A DNA stretch of 30,953 nt from positions 1 through 30,953 of the IMG/VR virus record IMGVR_UViG_3300027849_000039. One strand, given 5' to 3'. Position numbers and translations under genes: made by a program. The notes beneath the pieces were generated by a model. It ran no database searches. It saw only the letters and a list, made by a program, of their open reading frames with translations, and had not been told where the DNA came from. Shown here one piece after another: positions 6,888 to 15,012 of the stretch (positions within the stretch are counted from its first letter, which is position 1; every line of letters begins with the position of its first letter). This DNA is from a virus.

Positions 6888-7424
6888 TTATTTTGAGTCT
6901 ATTGACATGAATTCGTTATCTCTAATCTCTAAATTGTTATTACCAACTGATGCCATTGTACCATAGATTGTATCTTTTTTAGAAGCTATTGGAGAATTCA
7001 TCATTCCAGTCTTATCTATTTTCTTATACAATTTGCTACCGTTAACATCATCCATAAATCCAACGTTAATTACTAATTCATATCCAACGAATAATTGGTT
7101 AGAATCTTCGCTGTTTAATTTATTAATTTCGTCAATATGAAATCCTTTATCAAGATTAGCTGTTACGAATAATACTGAATCCATACTCTTTGCTCCTTTT
7201 TCAACAGCATCTAAGATAATCTTTTCTCCAGTTGATTTAAAACTTGACCATGTTTTATTAACCTCAGCTAATGTTGCTTTTTGATCTCCTTCATATTTAA
7301 TTTTAGAGATTTCTTGTTTAAATGCCTGCATTACCTTACCTACTAATCCTTTAGAACTATAGACTCCAGTCATTCTGTATACTTTTTCGTTTACGAATTG
7401 TTCGAATAATTGTACGTGTTTCAT
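6888..7424 (-). CDS. Head-targeted protein of unknown function (178 aa)
   Basis: The tag MKHVQLFEQFVNE is followed by KVYRMTGVYSSKGLVGKVMQ. The 165-residue mature body looks alpha/beta, with SMDSVLFVTANLDKG and NQLFVGYELVINVGF as likely strands. I recognise no family. The tag places it in the head interior, next to other tagged cargo on both sides. Confidence 0.75.
   Translation of the reverse strand: MKHVQLFEQFVNEKVYRMTGVYSSKGLVGKVMQAFKQEISKIKYEGDQKATLAEVNKTWSSFKSTGEKIILDAVEKGAKSMDSVLFVTANLDKGFHIDEINKLNSEDSNQLFVGYELVINVGFMDDVNGSKLYKKIDKTGMMNSPIASKKDTIYGTMASVGNNNLEIRDNEFMSIDSK
7386..7424 (-). repeat. 39-bp head-targeting-tag repeat, copy 3
   Basis: It encodes MKHVQLFEQFVNE and differs from the copy at 16901-16939 at two bases. 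Confidence 0.8.
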
Positions 7425-7439
7425 TATTTTATTGTTTGT

Positions 7440-8516
7440 TTAATAGAATGTTTTATTATGACCATATTTACGATCCCATGCATAATCGAAATCTTTTATC
7501 TTAGTTATTTCAACTTTAATTTTTTGAGCATGTACGAGGATATCTTCATCATAGTGTGTTGGAGCATCTCCGTATTTATCTTTTAATTCTGCTTGTTCTC
7601 CCATGGCATATGTGTAACTTCTAAAAGAACCCAATATTCTGTTCATTTGCATTGCAGCATGTATCATTGTCACTTCTTTACCACCGGGTGCAGTACCTAT
7701 AACAACATCATCGTCCTTTCCTACACTTCTTCCAAATTCTTTTATACCATCTTTAATTTGCTCGGTTAAATCCATAATAGCATCCTTGACCATTTTACCT
7801 AATGGAAGTTTAACTGCAGCACTTTGTAAAATGTCTTTATATCTTTTTAGGTTCTCAGATTTAAATTCCATATCGTTTTTATATGCAATGGCTCCAACTT
7901 TTTCAGCATCTCGTTGTGCTATCTTATTTACCGTTGAATATCTTTGTTGTAATGAATCGACATCAATAATAATAGCTCTATCTGAAACTTCAGCGATTCT
8001 CTTTACACTAGTAAGACCTGTTCCTTGCCATCCTGATCTTGTCTTATTAATACCTATAGTTTCTTCACCTCTTTTCTTATCTGTTTCTATACTTCTAGGA
8101 GTTTTATATTTTCCTGACATTTGTTGTACTCTGTCCAAATATCCATGTATGTCTCTATCAACAAAGAATTTATTATTTTCATCGGCAACACATAACATGT
8201 ATTCACCTCCTGGGATAGTTCCTGATCTTATAGATTGAGCTTCCTCGGGAGCGTATGGGTTAACTTTTTCAACATCTGAAATGTAGAAAGTAATTGTGTT
8301 TTTACCTTTAGCCTTATATGCAGCCTGTGGTGTTGTTACGATTAAATCATCATCTTGTATCTTATCTAGCTCTAGTTTAGTTTTACCATAAAATGCTTTA
8401 GGTAATGTACTGTGTACGCCACCTCCATTAAATAAATCTCTAAGTATTTGTGAGCTAAATGCCTCGTTTAATTTCTGTGAAGCTACAAATCCTTCGAATA
8501 ATTGTACGTGTTTCAT
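7440..8516 (-). CDS. Head-targeted protein, paralogue of the last polyprotein module (358 aa)
   Basis: It starts MKHVQLFEGFVASQKLNEAF. The likely protease site is KLNE|A at E18, not residue 13. From A19 on it is a paralogue of the C-terminal module of the 925-residue polyprotein at 9774-12551. LPKAFYGKTKLELDKIQDDD parallels LPKAFYQLTKMKLDQIGDED. TGLTSVKRIAEVSDRAI parallels TGVSSIKRAADLADRAV. Both end with a KIKDFDYAW-like motif. I recognise no catalytic family. The same domain following a cleavage site in both places is the best internal evidence that these sites are used. The gene overlaps the next upstream one by one base. Confidence 0.8.
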   Translation of the reverse strand: MKHVQLFEGFVASQKLNEAFSSQILRDLFNGGGVHSTLPKAFYGKTKLELDKIQDDDLIVTTPQAAYKAKGKNTITFYISDVEKVNPYAPEEAQSIRSGTIPGGEYMLCVADENNKFFVDRDIHGYLDRVQQMSGKYKTPRSIETDKKRGEETIGINKTRSGWQGTGLTSVKRIAEVSDRAIIIDVDSLQQRYSTVNKIAQRDAEKVGAIAYKNDMEFKSENLKRYKDILQSAAVKLPLGKMVKDAIMDLTEQIKDGIKEFGRSVGKDDDVVIGTAPGGKEVTMIHAAMQMNRILGSFRSYTYAMGEQAELKDKYGDAPTHYDEDILVHAQKIKVEITKIKDFDYAWDRKYGHNKTFY

Positions 8517-9772
8517 TATTTTATTTTAATTTTTGCTAAATGTCCTTCAATTTCAGTATATTGTGATCTGAATTTAGTAAGTGCTAATAAAGTTCCCATT
8601 GTAAAAGAAACGAAATTTCCTTCTGGTTTTTTCATTGCAGCTTTATATGCATCCTTTGCAGATTGTTCATTATCAAAAATACCAAGAATAGATTTACTAG
8701 TAGCAGATCCTATACCGTACCCACCAGATAATTTAATTTCTTGTCCATTAAAATTTACTTTATTGTGCGCAAATACTAAATATTTAGTTTCTCCTTTATC
8801 AGGTGCAGAATTCATAAATTCTCCAAATTCATTTGGAGAATTAAATAGAAATGAACTAAATGATTCATTAACTAATTCGTTAGCTACCGATTCGGTAATT
8901 TCTTTTCCTTTTTTAATTGAGTATTCCCAAATTAAAACATCTCCAATATTATCTTCAATCTTTTTAATATCTGATTTAGATAAATTAAACACAATTACTG
9001 ATTCATAACCTTCGTTATCATCAAATTCAGTAACAATATGTCTGTAATCATCACCAAATAAGTTTTCTAATTCTTCAACCAACATCTTCTTAGGAGCTGG
9101 TGATGCAATTTGATATATCTTAGTAGCCTTTGAAACTGCTTCGTTTACTACTGATTCAAATGCAGTACCTTTAACTTCTTCTGGTTTATTAAACCTTTTA
9201 ATATTACTTTTACATTTTTTCAATAGAGATATAACATGATCTATTGATTCGCCTTTACCTGAATCATTTCCAGCTTTGAGCCAATCATAATAAGTTGTTA
9301 GTGCTTGTGAAGCAGCGTATAATTCATTTTCTATCGTATCCTTAGACATTCTAGAAAATGCTTCATTAACTACTGATTCATTATAACTTACAATGTCAGA
9401 GTATTTAACTTCATGTTCTTCACCGTCCTGATCTAATGCAAAGATAACTTTGTCATTCCACATTGCAGTGTTTTCGTCATTTCCATTATCTGGGTTGTAT
9501 ATTATAAATTCATCTCCATTTGCTAGTTGAATAATACCATCATCGTGTTTCATCGCTTTCATTAACTTCTTCTTGTCAAATTTAGCTTCATTAACAAATG
9601 ATTCAAATGTTAGTAATTTTTTCATTTTCTTCTTTTTCTTTTTATATTCTTTTGTAGCGTCTCCTCGACCGGCTGGGATATCTCCTGATCCATCCTGTGT
9701 TGCTGTTGGTAATAGAACTGCTCCCATACCTCCAATGCTAGACGGTGTTATATTTTCTTCTAGTTCTTTCAT
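8516..9772 (-). CDS. Head-cargo polyprotein with four predicted cleavage sites (418 aa)
   Basis: I chose the ATG at 9772, one base after the stop of the preceding gene, over an ATG at 9790 inside it. The first 49 residues (including SSIGGMGAVLLPTATQDGSG and a KKKKKK run) precede a full tag, MKKLLTFESFVNEA, whose Met is codon 9625-9623. Predicted cuts follow E62 (FESFVNE), E137 (NESVVNE), E211 (FESVVNE) and E303 (ELVNE). These would give modules of about 75, 74, 92 and 115 residues. The first module, starting AKFDKKK, resembles the AKFKKGQ module of the 925-residue polyprotein. No enzyme family is visible. Either the whole frame is made and processed, or translation also starts at 9625. Confidence 0.8.
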   Translation of the reverse strand: MKELEENITPSSIGGMGAVLLPTATQDGSGDIPAGRGDATKEYKKKKKKMKKLLTFESFVNEAKFDKKKLMKAMKHDDGIIQLANGDEFIIYNPDNGNDENTAMWNDKVIFALDQDGEEHEVKYSDIVSYNESVVNEAFSRMSKDTIENELYAASQALTTYYDWLKAGNDSGKGESIDHVISLLKKCKSNIKRFNKPEEVKGTAFESVVNEAVSKATKIYQIASPAPKKMLVEELENLFGDDYRHIVTEFDDNEGYESVIVFNLSKSDIKKIEDNIGDVLIWEYSIKKGKEITESVANELVNESFSSFLFNSPNEFGEFMNSAPDKGETKYLVFAHNKVNFNGQEIKLSGGYGIGSATSKSILGIFDNEQSAKDAYKAAMKKPEGNFVSFTMGTLLALTKFRSQYTEIEGHLAKIKIK

Positions 9773-9773
9773 A

Positions 9774-12551
9774 TTACCAAGCGTAATCAAATTTCTTAAT
9801 CTGAGAAACTTTATCTTTTATTTCTTTAGCATAATTTTTAGCTTCTTTCTCAGCATAATTAGATGCGTATTTCTCTGCTTTAGCCTCTTCAGCTTGTTTA
9901 GTATAATCAACGTATCTACCATAATCATCTAATATTGTAGACATGTGATTAGATGCGTCTCTCATTTTAGCTTCTCTACCCTTAGAATTTCTTCCAATAA
10001 TAATATCTCCGTATCTTCCTTTTTCATTTTTAGCTAAACCATCTTTAATTTGAGCGGTTAATGCATCAATAGAATCTGCAACCATTTTATCTAATGGTAA
10101 TTTAGAAGCTTTAGTTGCTAATATTTCTTGGTACCTTGCCTTGTTTGCATCTTTAAAGTCTTTATCATTCATAAATGCAGTAGCTCCTGATTTTTGATCT
10201 ACTCTTGCAGCAATTTCTGATCTAGAAGATTTGGTAAGATTTGATAAACTAAATGCTACTGCTCTATCTGCTAAATCAGCGGCTCTTTTAATTGAAGAAA
10301 CTCCAGTTGCATCATATCCTTTATATGCTTTGTTACCACCAACTGCCATTCTATCATCTCCACCTTTTAAAGTTTTAGTGTTTGATTTTCTTCTATATCC
10401 TGTTGATTCGTATTTAACTCCTAAGAAATCTTTTCCTCTTGTTAATGCTAAAACACCAGGAGCAACTGATCCTGTTCCGAATGGATTTGCTTTGTCATTA
10501 TCTACTATGTAAAATACTACAGTGTCTCTATCGTTAGCATATGCTTTATAAGCTTCTTTAGGTGTCATGTCAATTAAATCTTCGTCTCCGATTTGATCTA
10601 ATTTCATTTTAGTTAATTGATAAAATGCTTTAGGTAATTCAGCATCTGCTTTATCGCCATATGTCATTGAATCTGTCATTGTTAATAAGTTTCTTAACTT
10701 AGAAGATTTAAATGCTTCAGTTATTAATGATCCTGATTCATTTAAAGAGTTTATAAAGTCTCCGAATGATTCGTAAATAAATTTAGTTTTCATGTTTTTG
10801 TTTTTGTTTTCATTTAAATCTAACGACCATCCATATTCTACGTATGATATTGCTTCATCTGGATTTACTTTATGTTTTTTAGCTACTTTTAATACTACGT
10901 CTCTTGTTATTTGAGAGTTTGGCAGTTTAGAAATTGCCTTATCAAATCCACCAGGAACCCATATTTTTGGATTCTCATCAGTTGCTTCGTGCAATTTCAT
11001 CTCTAATGGTTTTGTATTTATTGGTTCTTCTTCATTTACTGTGATTGAAGCTAGTGCTTTGCTACCAAACTTAGTTAATGAAATACCTTCTTCAGATACG
11101 CTAAAATATTTTGAGTTACTTTTAGTCCATCTTTTACCGTTAGTTGATAGTTCTTTTAGAATATTATTAAATTCCTCTTGTGTGATGTTACCGTCTCCGA
11201 TAGCTTCTAACATTTTGTTACGTATCTTAGCGTGTTTACCCACAGTAAGCGCTGGATGGTTTTCAGTATATCTTCTTTTAAGAGTGATTTTAGATTCAGT
11301 AACTACTGATTCGTACTTTTCCATATTGATAAAAACATCCGCAATATCTTTATTACCTATTGTATTATAGACTGCATTTGGATGTGAATTACCAATTGCT
11401 GCATTAACAACGTCTCCATTATCTTTTACTGTATAGCTTCCACCTTCAAATTCCTCACCGTTGATTGAGATTTCAAAACCAGCTCCTTTACCTTTAACAT
11501 ATTCTAAGTCATGTACTTTTGCTTTAACTTTATCAGCTTGAGAAATTGCAGATGCTATTAAGTTAGCAGCTGCTTCTACTTCTTTTTTACTAAAGTTAAA
11601 CTTTTCAGTAACTAATGATTCAGCAACGATAGTATCATAATGTACCTCTTCAACATCACCGTTATAATCAGCATAAACATCAATAGACCATTCTTTACCA
11701 TCATCATCTTTACCTAACCAATATTGATCTTGACCCTCATTACCGTGATTATCAATTATATCTTCGTAATCAAATTCAACTTTATGTTTTTTACTACCTA
11801 TTTTAAATTCAACATAAGGCCATTCTTTCTTAGTAACTTTAATTGATTTAGCTTCATTAACTACTGATTCCTTTACGAAATTCTTAAGATCATCTGGATC
11901 TATAGAGTATTCCACTTCATCCGCATCGCTCCAAAGAATAACTTCATCTTTACCAATTTCGTAAATTTCGAATGATGAGTTTTTTAAGATTTCAGATCCA
12001 TCAACGTCGTTAGTTTTATCATAAACATCTCCATCAAAATTATCGCTATCTTTTTTGGCTTTAATATACTGTCCTTTTTTAAATTTAGCTTCATTAACTA
12101 AAGATTCTGATTCAAATACGCTAATAGCGATGTTGGTAGATTTTTCATAGCTCTTTAGCTCCATTCCCATTGCATCTGCTACTAATTTCATTTCTGGTTC
12201 GCTCATGTAAGTTGAAGTTCTAACCTCGTATCCACTTTTACCTTTTTTAGAAATTTTCTTAATAGCTTTAACACTGTTACCTGTTGCTTCTTCGAATTTA
12301 TTTGGAAATTCATATTTAAAATCTTTTATATTTCCATCATATGCTTCGTTGGCTACTTCATTATATAAAGATTTTACCCATTCTACTGAGTCTGTTGTTT
12401 TCTTAATCTTAGCTCCAAATTGTTTGAAAAAATCTTTAGCAAAGGATTCAATATCCTTTGAGTCGCTTGCTAGTTGGTGAATATCAGACATAGTTCCTTC
12501 TAATAAGGTCATATAGTCTTGGTTTTCTAGTAAAAATGATTTAAAATTCAT
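9774..12551 (-). CDS. Giant head-cargo polyprotein with repeated protease sites (925 aa)
   Basis: The N-terminus MNFKSFLLENQDYMTLLEGT is tag-like. Strong internal sites are ESLVNE|A (E154), ESVVNE|A (E233), ESLVTE|K (E316), ESVVTE|S (E419) and GSLITE|A (E612). Weaker sites are EVANE|A (E69) and ITVNE|E (E507). They mark modules of about 80-190 residues and a last one of about 313. A second tag-like start, MKTKFIYESFGDFINSLNE, lies at residue 587 (base 10793) after an NENKNKN linker. The 613-925 module is a paralogue of the protein at 7440-8516. Modules two and three look like small acidic beta-rich domains. No known enzyme motif is visible. The design suggests packaging as one chain followed by cutting inside the prohead. 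Confidence 0.85.
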   Translation of the reverse strand: MNFKSFLLENQDYMTLLEGTMSDIHQLASDSKDIESFAKDFFKQFGAKIKKTTDSVEWVKSLYNEVANEAYDGNIKDFKYEFPNKFEEATGNSVKAIKKISKKGKSGYEVRTSTYMSEPEMKLVADAMGMELKSYEKSTNIAISVFESESLVNEAKFKKGQYIKAKKDSDNFDGDVYDKTNDVDGSEILKNSSFEIYEIGKDEVILWSDADEVEYSIDPDDLKNFVKESVVNEAKSIKVTKKEWPYVEFKIGSKKHKVEFDYEDIIDNHGNEGQDQYWLGKDDDGKEWSIDVYADYNGDVEEVHYDTIVAESLVTEKFNFSKKEVEAAANLIASAISQADKVKAKVHDLEYVKGKGAGFEISINGEEFEGGSYTVKDNGDVVNAAIGNSHPNAVYNTIGNKDIADVFINMEKYESVVTESKITLKRRYTENHPALTVGKHAKIRNKMLEAIGDGNITQEEFNNILKELSTNGKRWTKSNSKYFSVSEEGISLTKFGSKALASITVNEEEPINTKPLEMKLHEATDENPKIWVPGGFDKAISKLPNSQITRDVVLKVAKKHKVNPDEAISYVEYGWSLDLNENKNKNMKTKFIYESFGDFINSLNESGSLITEAFKSSKLRNLLTMTDSMTYGDKADAELPKAFYQLTKMKLDQIGDEDLIDMTPKEAYKAYANDRDTVVFYIVDNDKANPFGTGSVAPGVLALTRGKDFLGVKYESTGYRRKSNTKTLKGGDDRMAVGGNKAYKGYDATGVSSIKRAADLADRAVAFSLSNLTKSSRSEIAARVDQKSGATAFMNDKDFKDANKARYQEILATKASKLPLDKMVADSIDALTAQIKDGLAKNEKGRYGDIIIGRNSKGREAKMRDASNHMSTILDDYGRYVDYTKQAEEAKAEKYASNYAEKEAKNYAKEIKDKVSQIKKFDYAW
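10713..10730 (-). other. Predicted prohead-protease site SLITE|A in the polyprotein
   Basis: SLITEA (residues 608-613) precedes a module that also occurs as a separate tagged protein after a KLNE|A site. The I-x-E|A pattern fits the known T4 gp21 consensus. Confidence 0.6.
11292..11312 (-). other. Predicted prohead-protease site ESVVTE|S
   Basis: This is one of nine copies of the ES(L/V)V(N/T)E heptad in three long frames. It marks the boundary between an approximately 103-residue module and the next. Confidence 0.6.
11601..11621 (-). other. Predicted prohead-protease site ESLVTE|K
   Basis: This heptad copy separates an acidic beta-rich module (residues 234-316) from a mixed module (317-419). 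Confidence 0.6.
11850..11870 (-). other. Predicted prohead-protease site ESVVNE|A
   Basis: This heptad copy is nearly identical to the end of the head-targeting tags (FESFVNEA), which suggests internal sites are remnants of tags. Confidence 0.6.
12087..12107 (-). other. Predicted prohead-protease site ESLVNE|A
   Basis: This heptad copy ends the N-terminal module of about 154 residues. The next module starts AKFKK, as does the first cargo module of the neighbouring 418-residue polyprotein (AKFDKK). Confidence 0.6.
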
Positions 12552-12584
12552 GTTTAATATTTTGTTTTATTATATATTATAAGA
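12552..12584 (-). promoter_or_regulatory. Possible promoter in the gap before the giant polyprotein
   Basis: On the minus strand this 33-base gap reads TCTTATAATATATAATAAAA and then CAAAATATTAAAC to the ATG. It contains TATAATATATAATA, which resembles both a sigma70 -10 box and a T4-late TATAAATA-type box. No -35 is evident, so a late-type promoter is possible. Confidence 0.3.
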
Positions 12585-14468
12585 TTATATATCTTGATTA
12601 TTTATGAATTGTTCATATGTCATAAGACTATTTTCTAATTCTGTTGATTCTGGAACTAAATTCATAGATTTTTCAATTTCAGACTTTAAAGTATCATACA
12701 TTTTATGAATTGCCTTTGGTGTCATTTTCTTAAAGGTTTTTTCATCACCGTCTAATAATGCATTACGTACTTCAGTTGCTGATATGTTATCATCGGTTCT
12801 TGGAATTTCAAATAATCCAAAATCAGATCTAGAATTTAATTGATCTCTATATGAGTCATTATTAACTTGATATCCGTATGATTTCATTCTATCAGTACCT
12901 GTTCCCCATAATACTGGTTCGTATTTAGGTCTCATTGCATTGAACATATAGTCAATTGCTGCTCGATCTAATACTATGATTTCTTTTAAGAACTTATATT
13001 GTTTTTGAACTTGTTTAAACATCTGAACCTGTAAATCCTCAGAGTAAGGCTTTCTAAAATCATCGCCTTTCTTTATAGTTTTTGCTTTAATTAAAAAGAC
13101 AATAACTGGATATCCATTTTCTTTGTGGATTGCCTCTAGCACTTTTGCATGTCCTAATGTAAATGGTTGGAATCTACCAACAAACATATTAACAGGTTGT
13201 TTACCCTGTTCACCGTGCTTAACTGTTAGCGCTTCGTTTAAATGCATACTAGATTTAATTTTGCTATGCATCATAAAGTTATTATAGTCGTATATTGAAT
13301 TTTCATCAGTATTTTCTACAAATATAACTTCATTTATTTTATCTACAACTGTATTTAATTGTAAAACCATATCATCATTAATAATATCTGATGCTTTATT
13401 TCTTTGTTTTCTAAATGTTCCTATTGTTATTTTAAATAGAGACGCTAGAACTTCATTTGAAACATGTGTTAATGTTTTTTCGTTTTTAATAAAGTTAGTG
13501 TTTAGTTTAAAAGACTCTGAGTTTGAGAATTCAGCATTGTCAAAGTTAACTCCAACGTATCTTGATGCATTTTTAGAAATGTAGTCATTAAATACGACCG
13601 ACATTAATTCTAAGTATCTTTTGTTTGCTGTTTCTTCTGTTAGCTTTATTTCTTTAAAATCATATTTAACAAAGTGTTCTAATATATCAGCAATTGCTAT
13701 TTGATACATGTGAGAGCTTTCCCTAACCTCATCAACTTTAGTTTTTGTAAAATCTTCTAATTTATATGAAGATATCTTTTTACCTTCAGAGAAGTTTAAA
13801 ATTAATCCTTCAATCTCTTTCTCTAAATCAACTTGTAATATAGAAGAGTTTGAACTTGGATTAAATATTTTATATATTTCCTTAGTAAAACTAGTTTCAG
13901 CTTCAGTTTCGATATCATAATCAAATGCCTCAGAAAATTCCTTGTCGTTCATTTCTAATAATTTAATTAATTTATCTATTTGAATCTGGTCTAAGATTCC
14001 ATCAAAGATTATATCCTGAGCTTGTACATCTAATACTTTAGCCCATTTAGATACAATCGCAGGATCTATTATAGTTTTCTTAACTTTGCCTGCTTCTGTT
14101 AGTTGCTGGACATGTGTTAATATTAAATGGTTTTGTGGAATATTATCATATGTTATTGATGATACATTAGTTTCCGGTAAGTATTCAAATCCAAATCTGT
14201 AATCTGATGGTAGTGATTCTTTACTACCTGGATTTAAACTTTGAATATGTTTGATAGCAACTTCATATAGGGACATGATAGTCCTGTCAATCACTGTAAG
14301 TGGTTTTCCATTTGAAGACTTATAGTATTCGAATTTGTCATTAATTCTCCTAACATAAAAAGACGGAGCTGAGATTTTCTCAACTACCATCACCCTATTC
14401 TTTAACAATCTATAGAACTCATTCACATTTGTTCCTTGAAAATACTCTCTTAATTTTTGTAATGCCAT
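12585..14468 (-). CDS. Ligase-like nucleotidyltransferase fused to NMN adenylyltransferase-like domain (627 aa)
   Basis: Residues 1 to about 240 look like an RNA-ligase-type nucleotidyltransferase. MVVEKISAPSFYVRR has the candidate nucleophile K31, FGFEYLPE fits motif IIIa, EIEGLILNF (218-226) fits motif IV and SSYKLEDF (K236) fits motif V. Motif I is KISA and not the usual KxDG, so activity is uncertain. The middle is helical. Residues 427-600 are a NadM-like adenylyltransferase: FVGRFQPFTLGHAKVL (HxGH-type at 431-440), then WGTGTDR, then DDNISATEVRNALL (562-568). MHLNE|A (E412) lies between the halves and could be a protease site. The N-terminus (NVNE at 14-17) is only weakly tag-like, and the C-terminus LMTYEQFINN oddly resembles a tag. 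Likely roles are RNA end repair and NAD synthesis from NMN and ATP. Confidence 0.78.
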   Translation of the reverse strand: MALQKLREYFQGTNVNEFYRLLKNRVMVVEKISAPSFYVRRINDKFEYYKSSNGKPLTVIDRTIMSLYEVAIKHIQSLNPGSKESLPSDYRFGFEYLPETNVSSITYDNIPQNHLILTHVQQLTEAGKVKKTIIDPAIVSKWAKVLDVQAQDIIFDGILDQIQIDKLIKLLEMNDKEFSEAFDYDIETEAETSFTKEIYKIFNPSSNSSILQVDLEKEIEGLILNFSEGKKISSYKLEDFTKTKVDEVRESSHMYQIAIADILEHFVKYDFKEIKLTEETANKRYLELMSVVFNDYISKNASRYVGVNFDNAEFSNSESFKLNTNFIKNEKTLTHVSNEVLASLFKITIGTFRKQRNKASDIINDDMVLQLNTVVDKINEVIFVENTDENSIYDYNNFMMHSKIKSSMHLNEALTVKHGEQGKQPVNMFVGRFQPFTLGHAKVLEAIHKENGYPVIVFLIKAKTIKKGDDFRKPYSEDLQVQMFKQVQKQYKFLKEIIVLDRAAIDYMFNAMRPKYEPVLWGTGTDRMKSYGYQVNNDSYRDQLNSRSDFGLFEIPRTDDNISATEVRNALLDGDEKTFKKMTPKAIHKMYDTLKSEIEKSMNLVPESTELENSLMTYEQFINNQDI

Positions 14469-14483
14469 CTTTTTTTATTTATT

Positions 14484-15005
14484 TTAACCCATAGATCCTT
14501 CAATGTCCCATTGAATTCTCTGTAGTGGATCATCTCCTCTAAAGTTCTTCTTTACCCAATCAATAAGTCCAGTTTCGTTTTTAGCATTTTGTGCCATATC
14601 AAAAGCATTATCTGCTCCTCCATTTGCTGCCATATCTTCTAACCATTGATCGTATTTCTTTTGGTTCCATTTAACAGCCTTAACTGCTTTCTTATGTGGT
14701 CCATCTCCTAATGTAGAAACAGATGCATCATAACTACCAGGTAAGAATACTCCTAAATAAGTACCATCTCCAAATTTAATAGACTTTCTAAATCTTCTTA
14801 AAGAATATTCAGCACTATCAATTTGTTTTTTCTTGTTGGTCTCTCCTTGTTTTTTACCAAGTTCCATTTTCATTAACTCAGCTCTCTTAGGATCTGTTTC
14901 AAAGTGTAATGCTTTAATAGGATCTGCGATAGAATCAAATATACCTTCATTTAATTCCAACTTAACTTCTTGTATAAATTGTTCAAATAATTTTACTTTC
15001 TTCAT
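14484..15005 (-). CDS. Head-targeted protein of unknown function (173 aa)
   Basis: It begins MKKVKLFEQFIQEVKLELNE, with predicted cuts after E13 and again after E20 (ELNE|G). The body, from GIFDSIADPIKALHF, contains a basic helical region (GKKQGETNKKKQIDSAEYSL, then RRFRKSIKFGDG). A strand-rich part, TYLGVFLPGSYDASVSTLGD, follows, and it ends IQWDIEGSMG. I recognise no family. It lies between two nucleotidyltransferase genes that share the ligase-like fold, which hints at a joint role. Confidence 0.75.
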   Translation of the reverse strand: MKKVKLFEQFIQEVKLELNEGIFDSIADPIKALHFETDPKRAELMKMELGKKQGETNKKKQIDSAEYSLRRFRKSIKFGDGTYLGVFLPGSYDASVSTLGDGPHKKAVKAVKWNQKKYDQWLEDMAANGGADNAFDMAQNAKNETGLIDWVKKNFRGDDPLQRIQWDIEGSMG

Positions 15006-15012
15006 AATATAT

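Noticed and set aside
9772-9790. Start of the 418-aa polyprotein at 9790
   Set aside because: This start would overlap the end of the 925-aa gene by 17 bases. The ATG at 9772 directly after the stop is better placed.
7786-9932. Plus-strand open frames such as 7786-8238, 8502-9008 and 9573-9932
   Set aside because: They lie opposite strongly supported minus-strand genes, have Ser/Phe/Leu-rich antisense composition and no recognisable motif.
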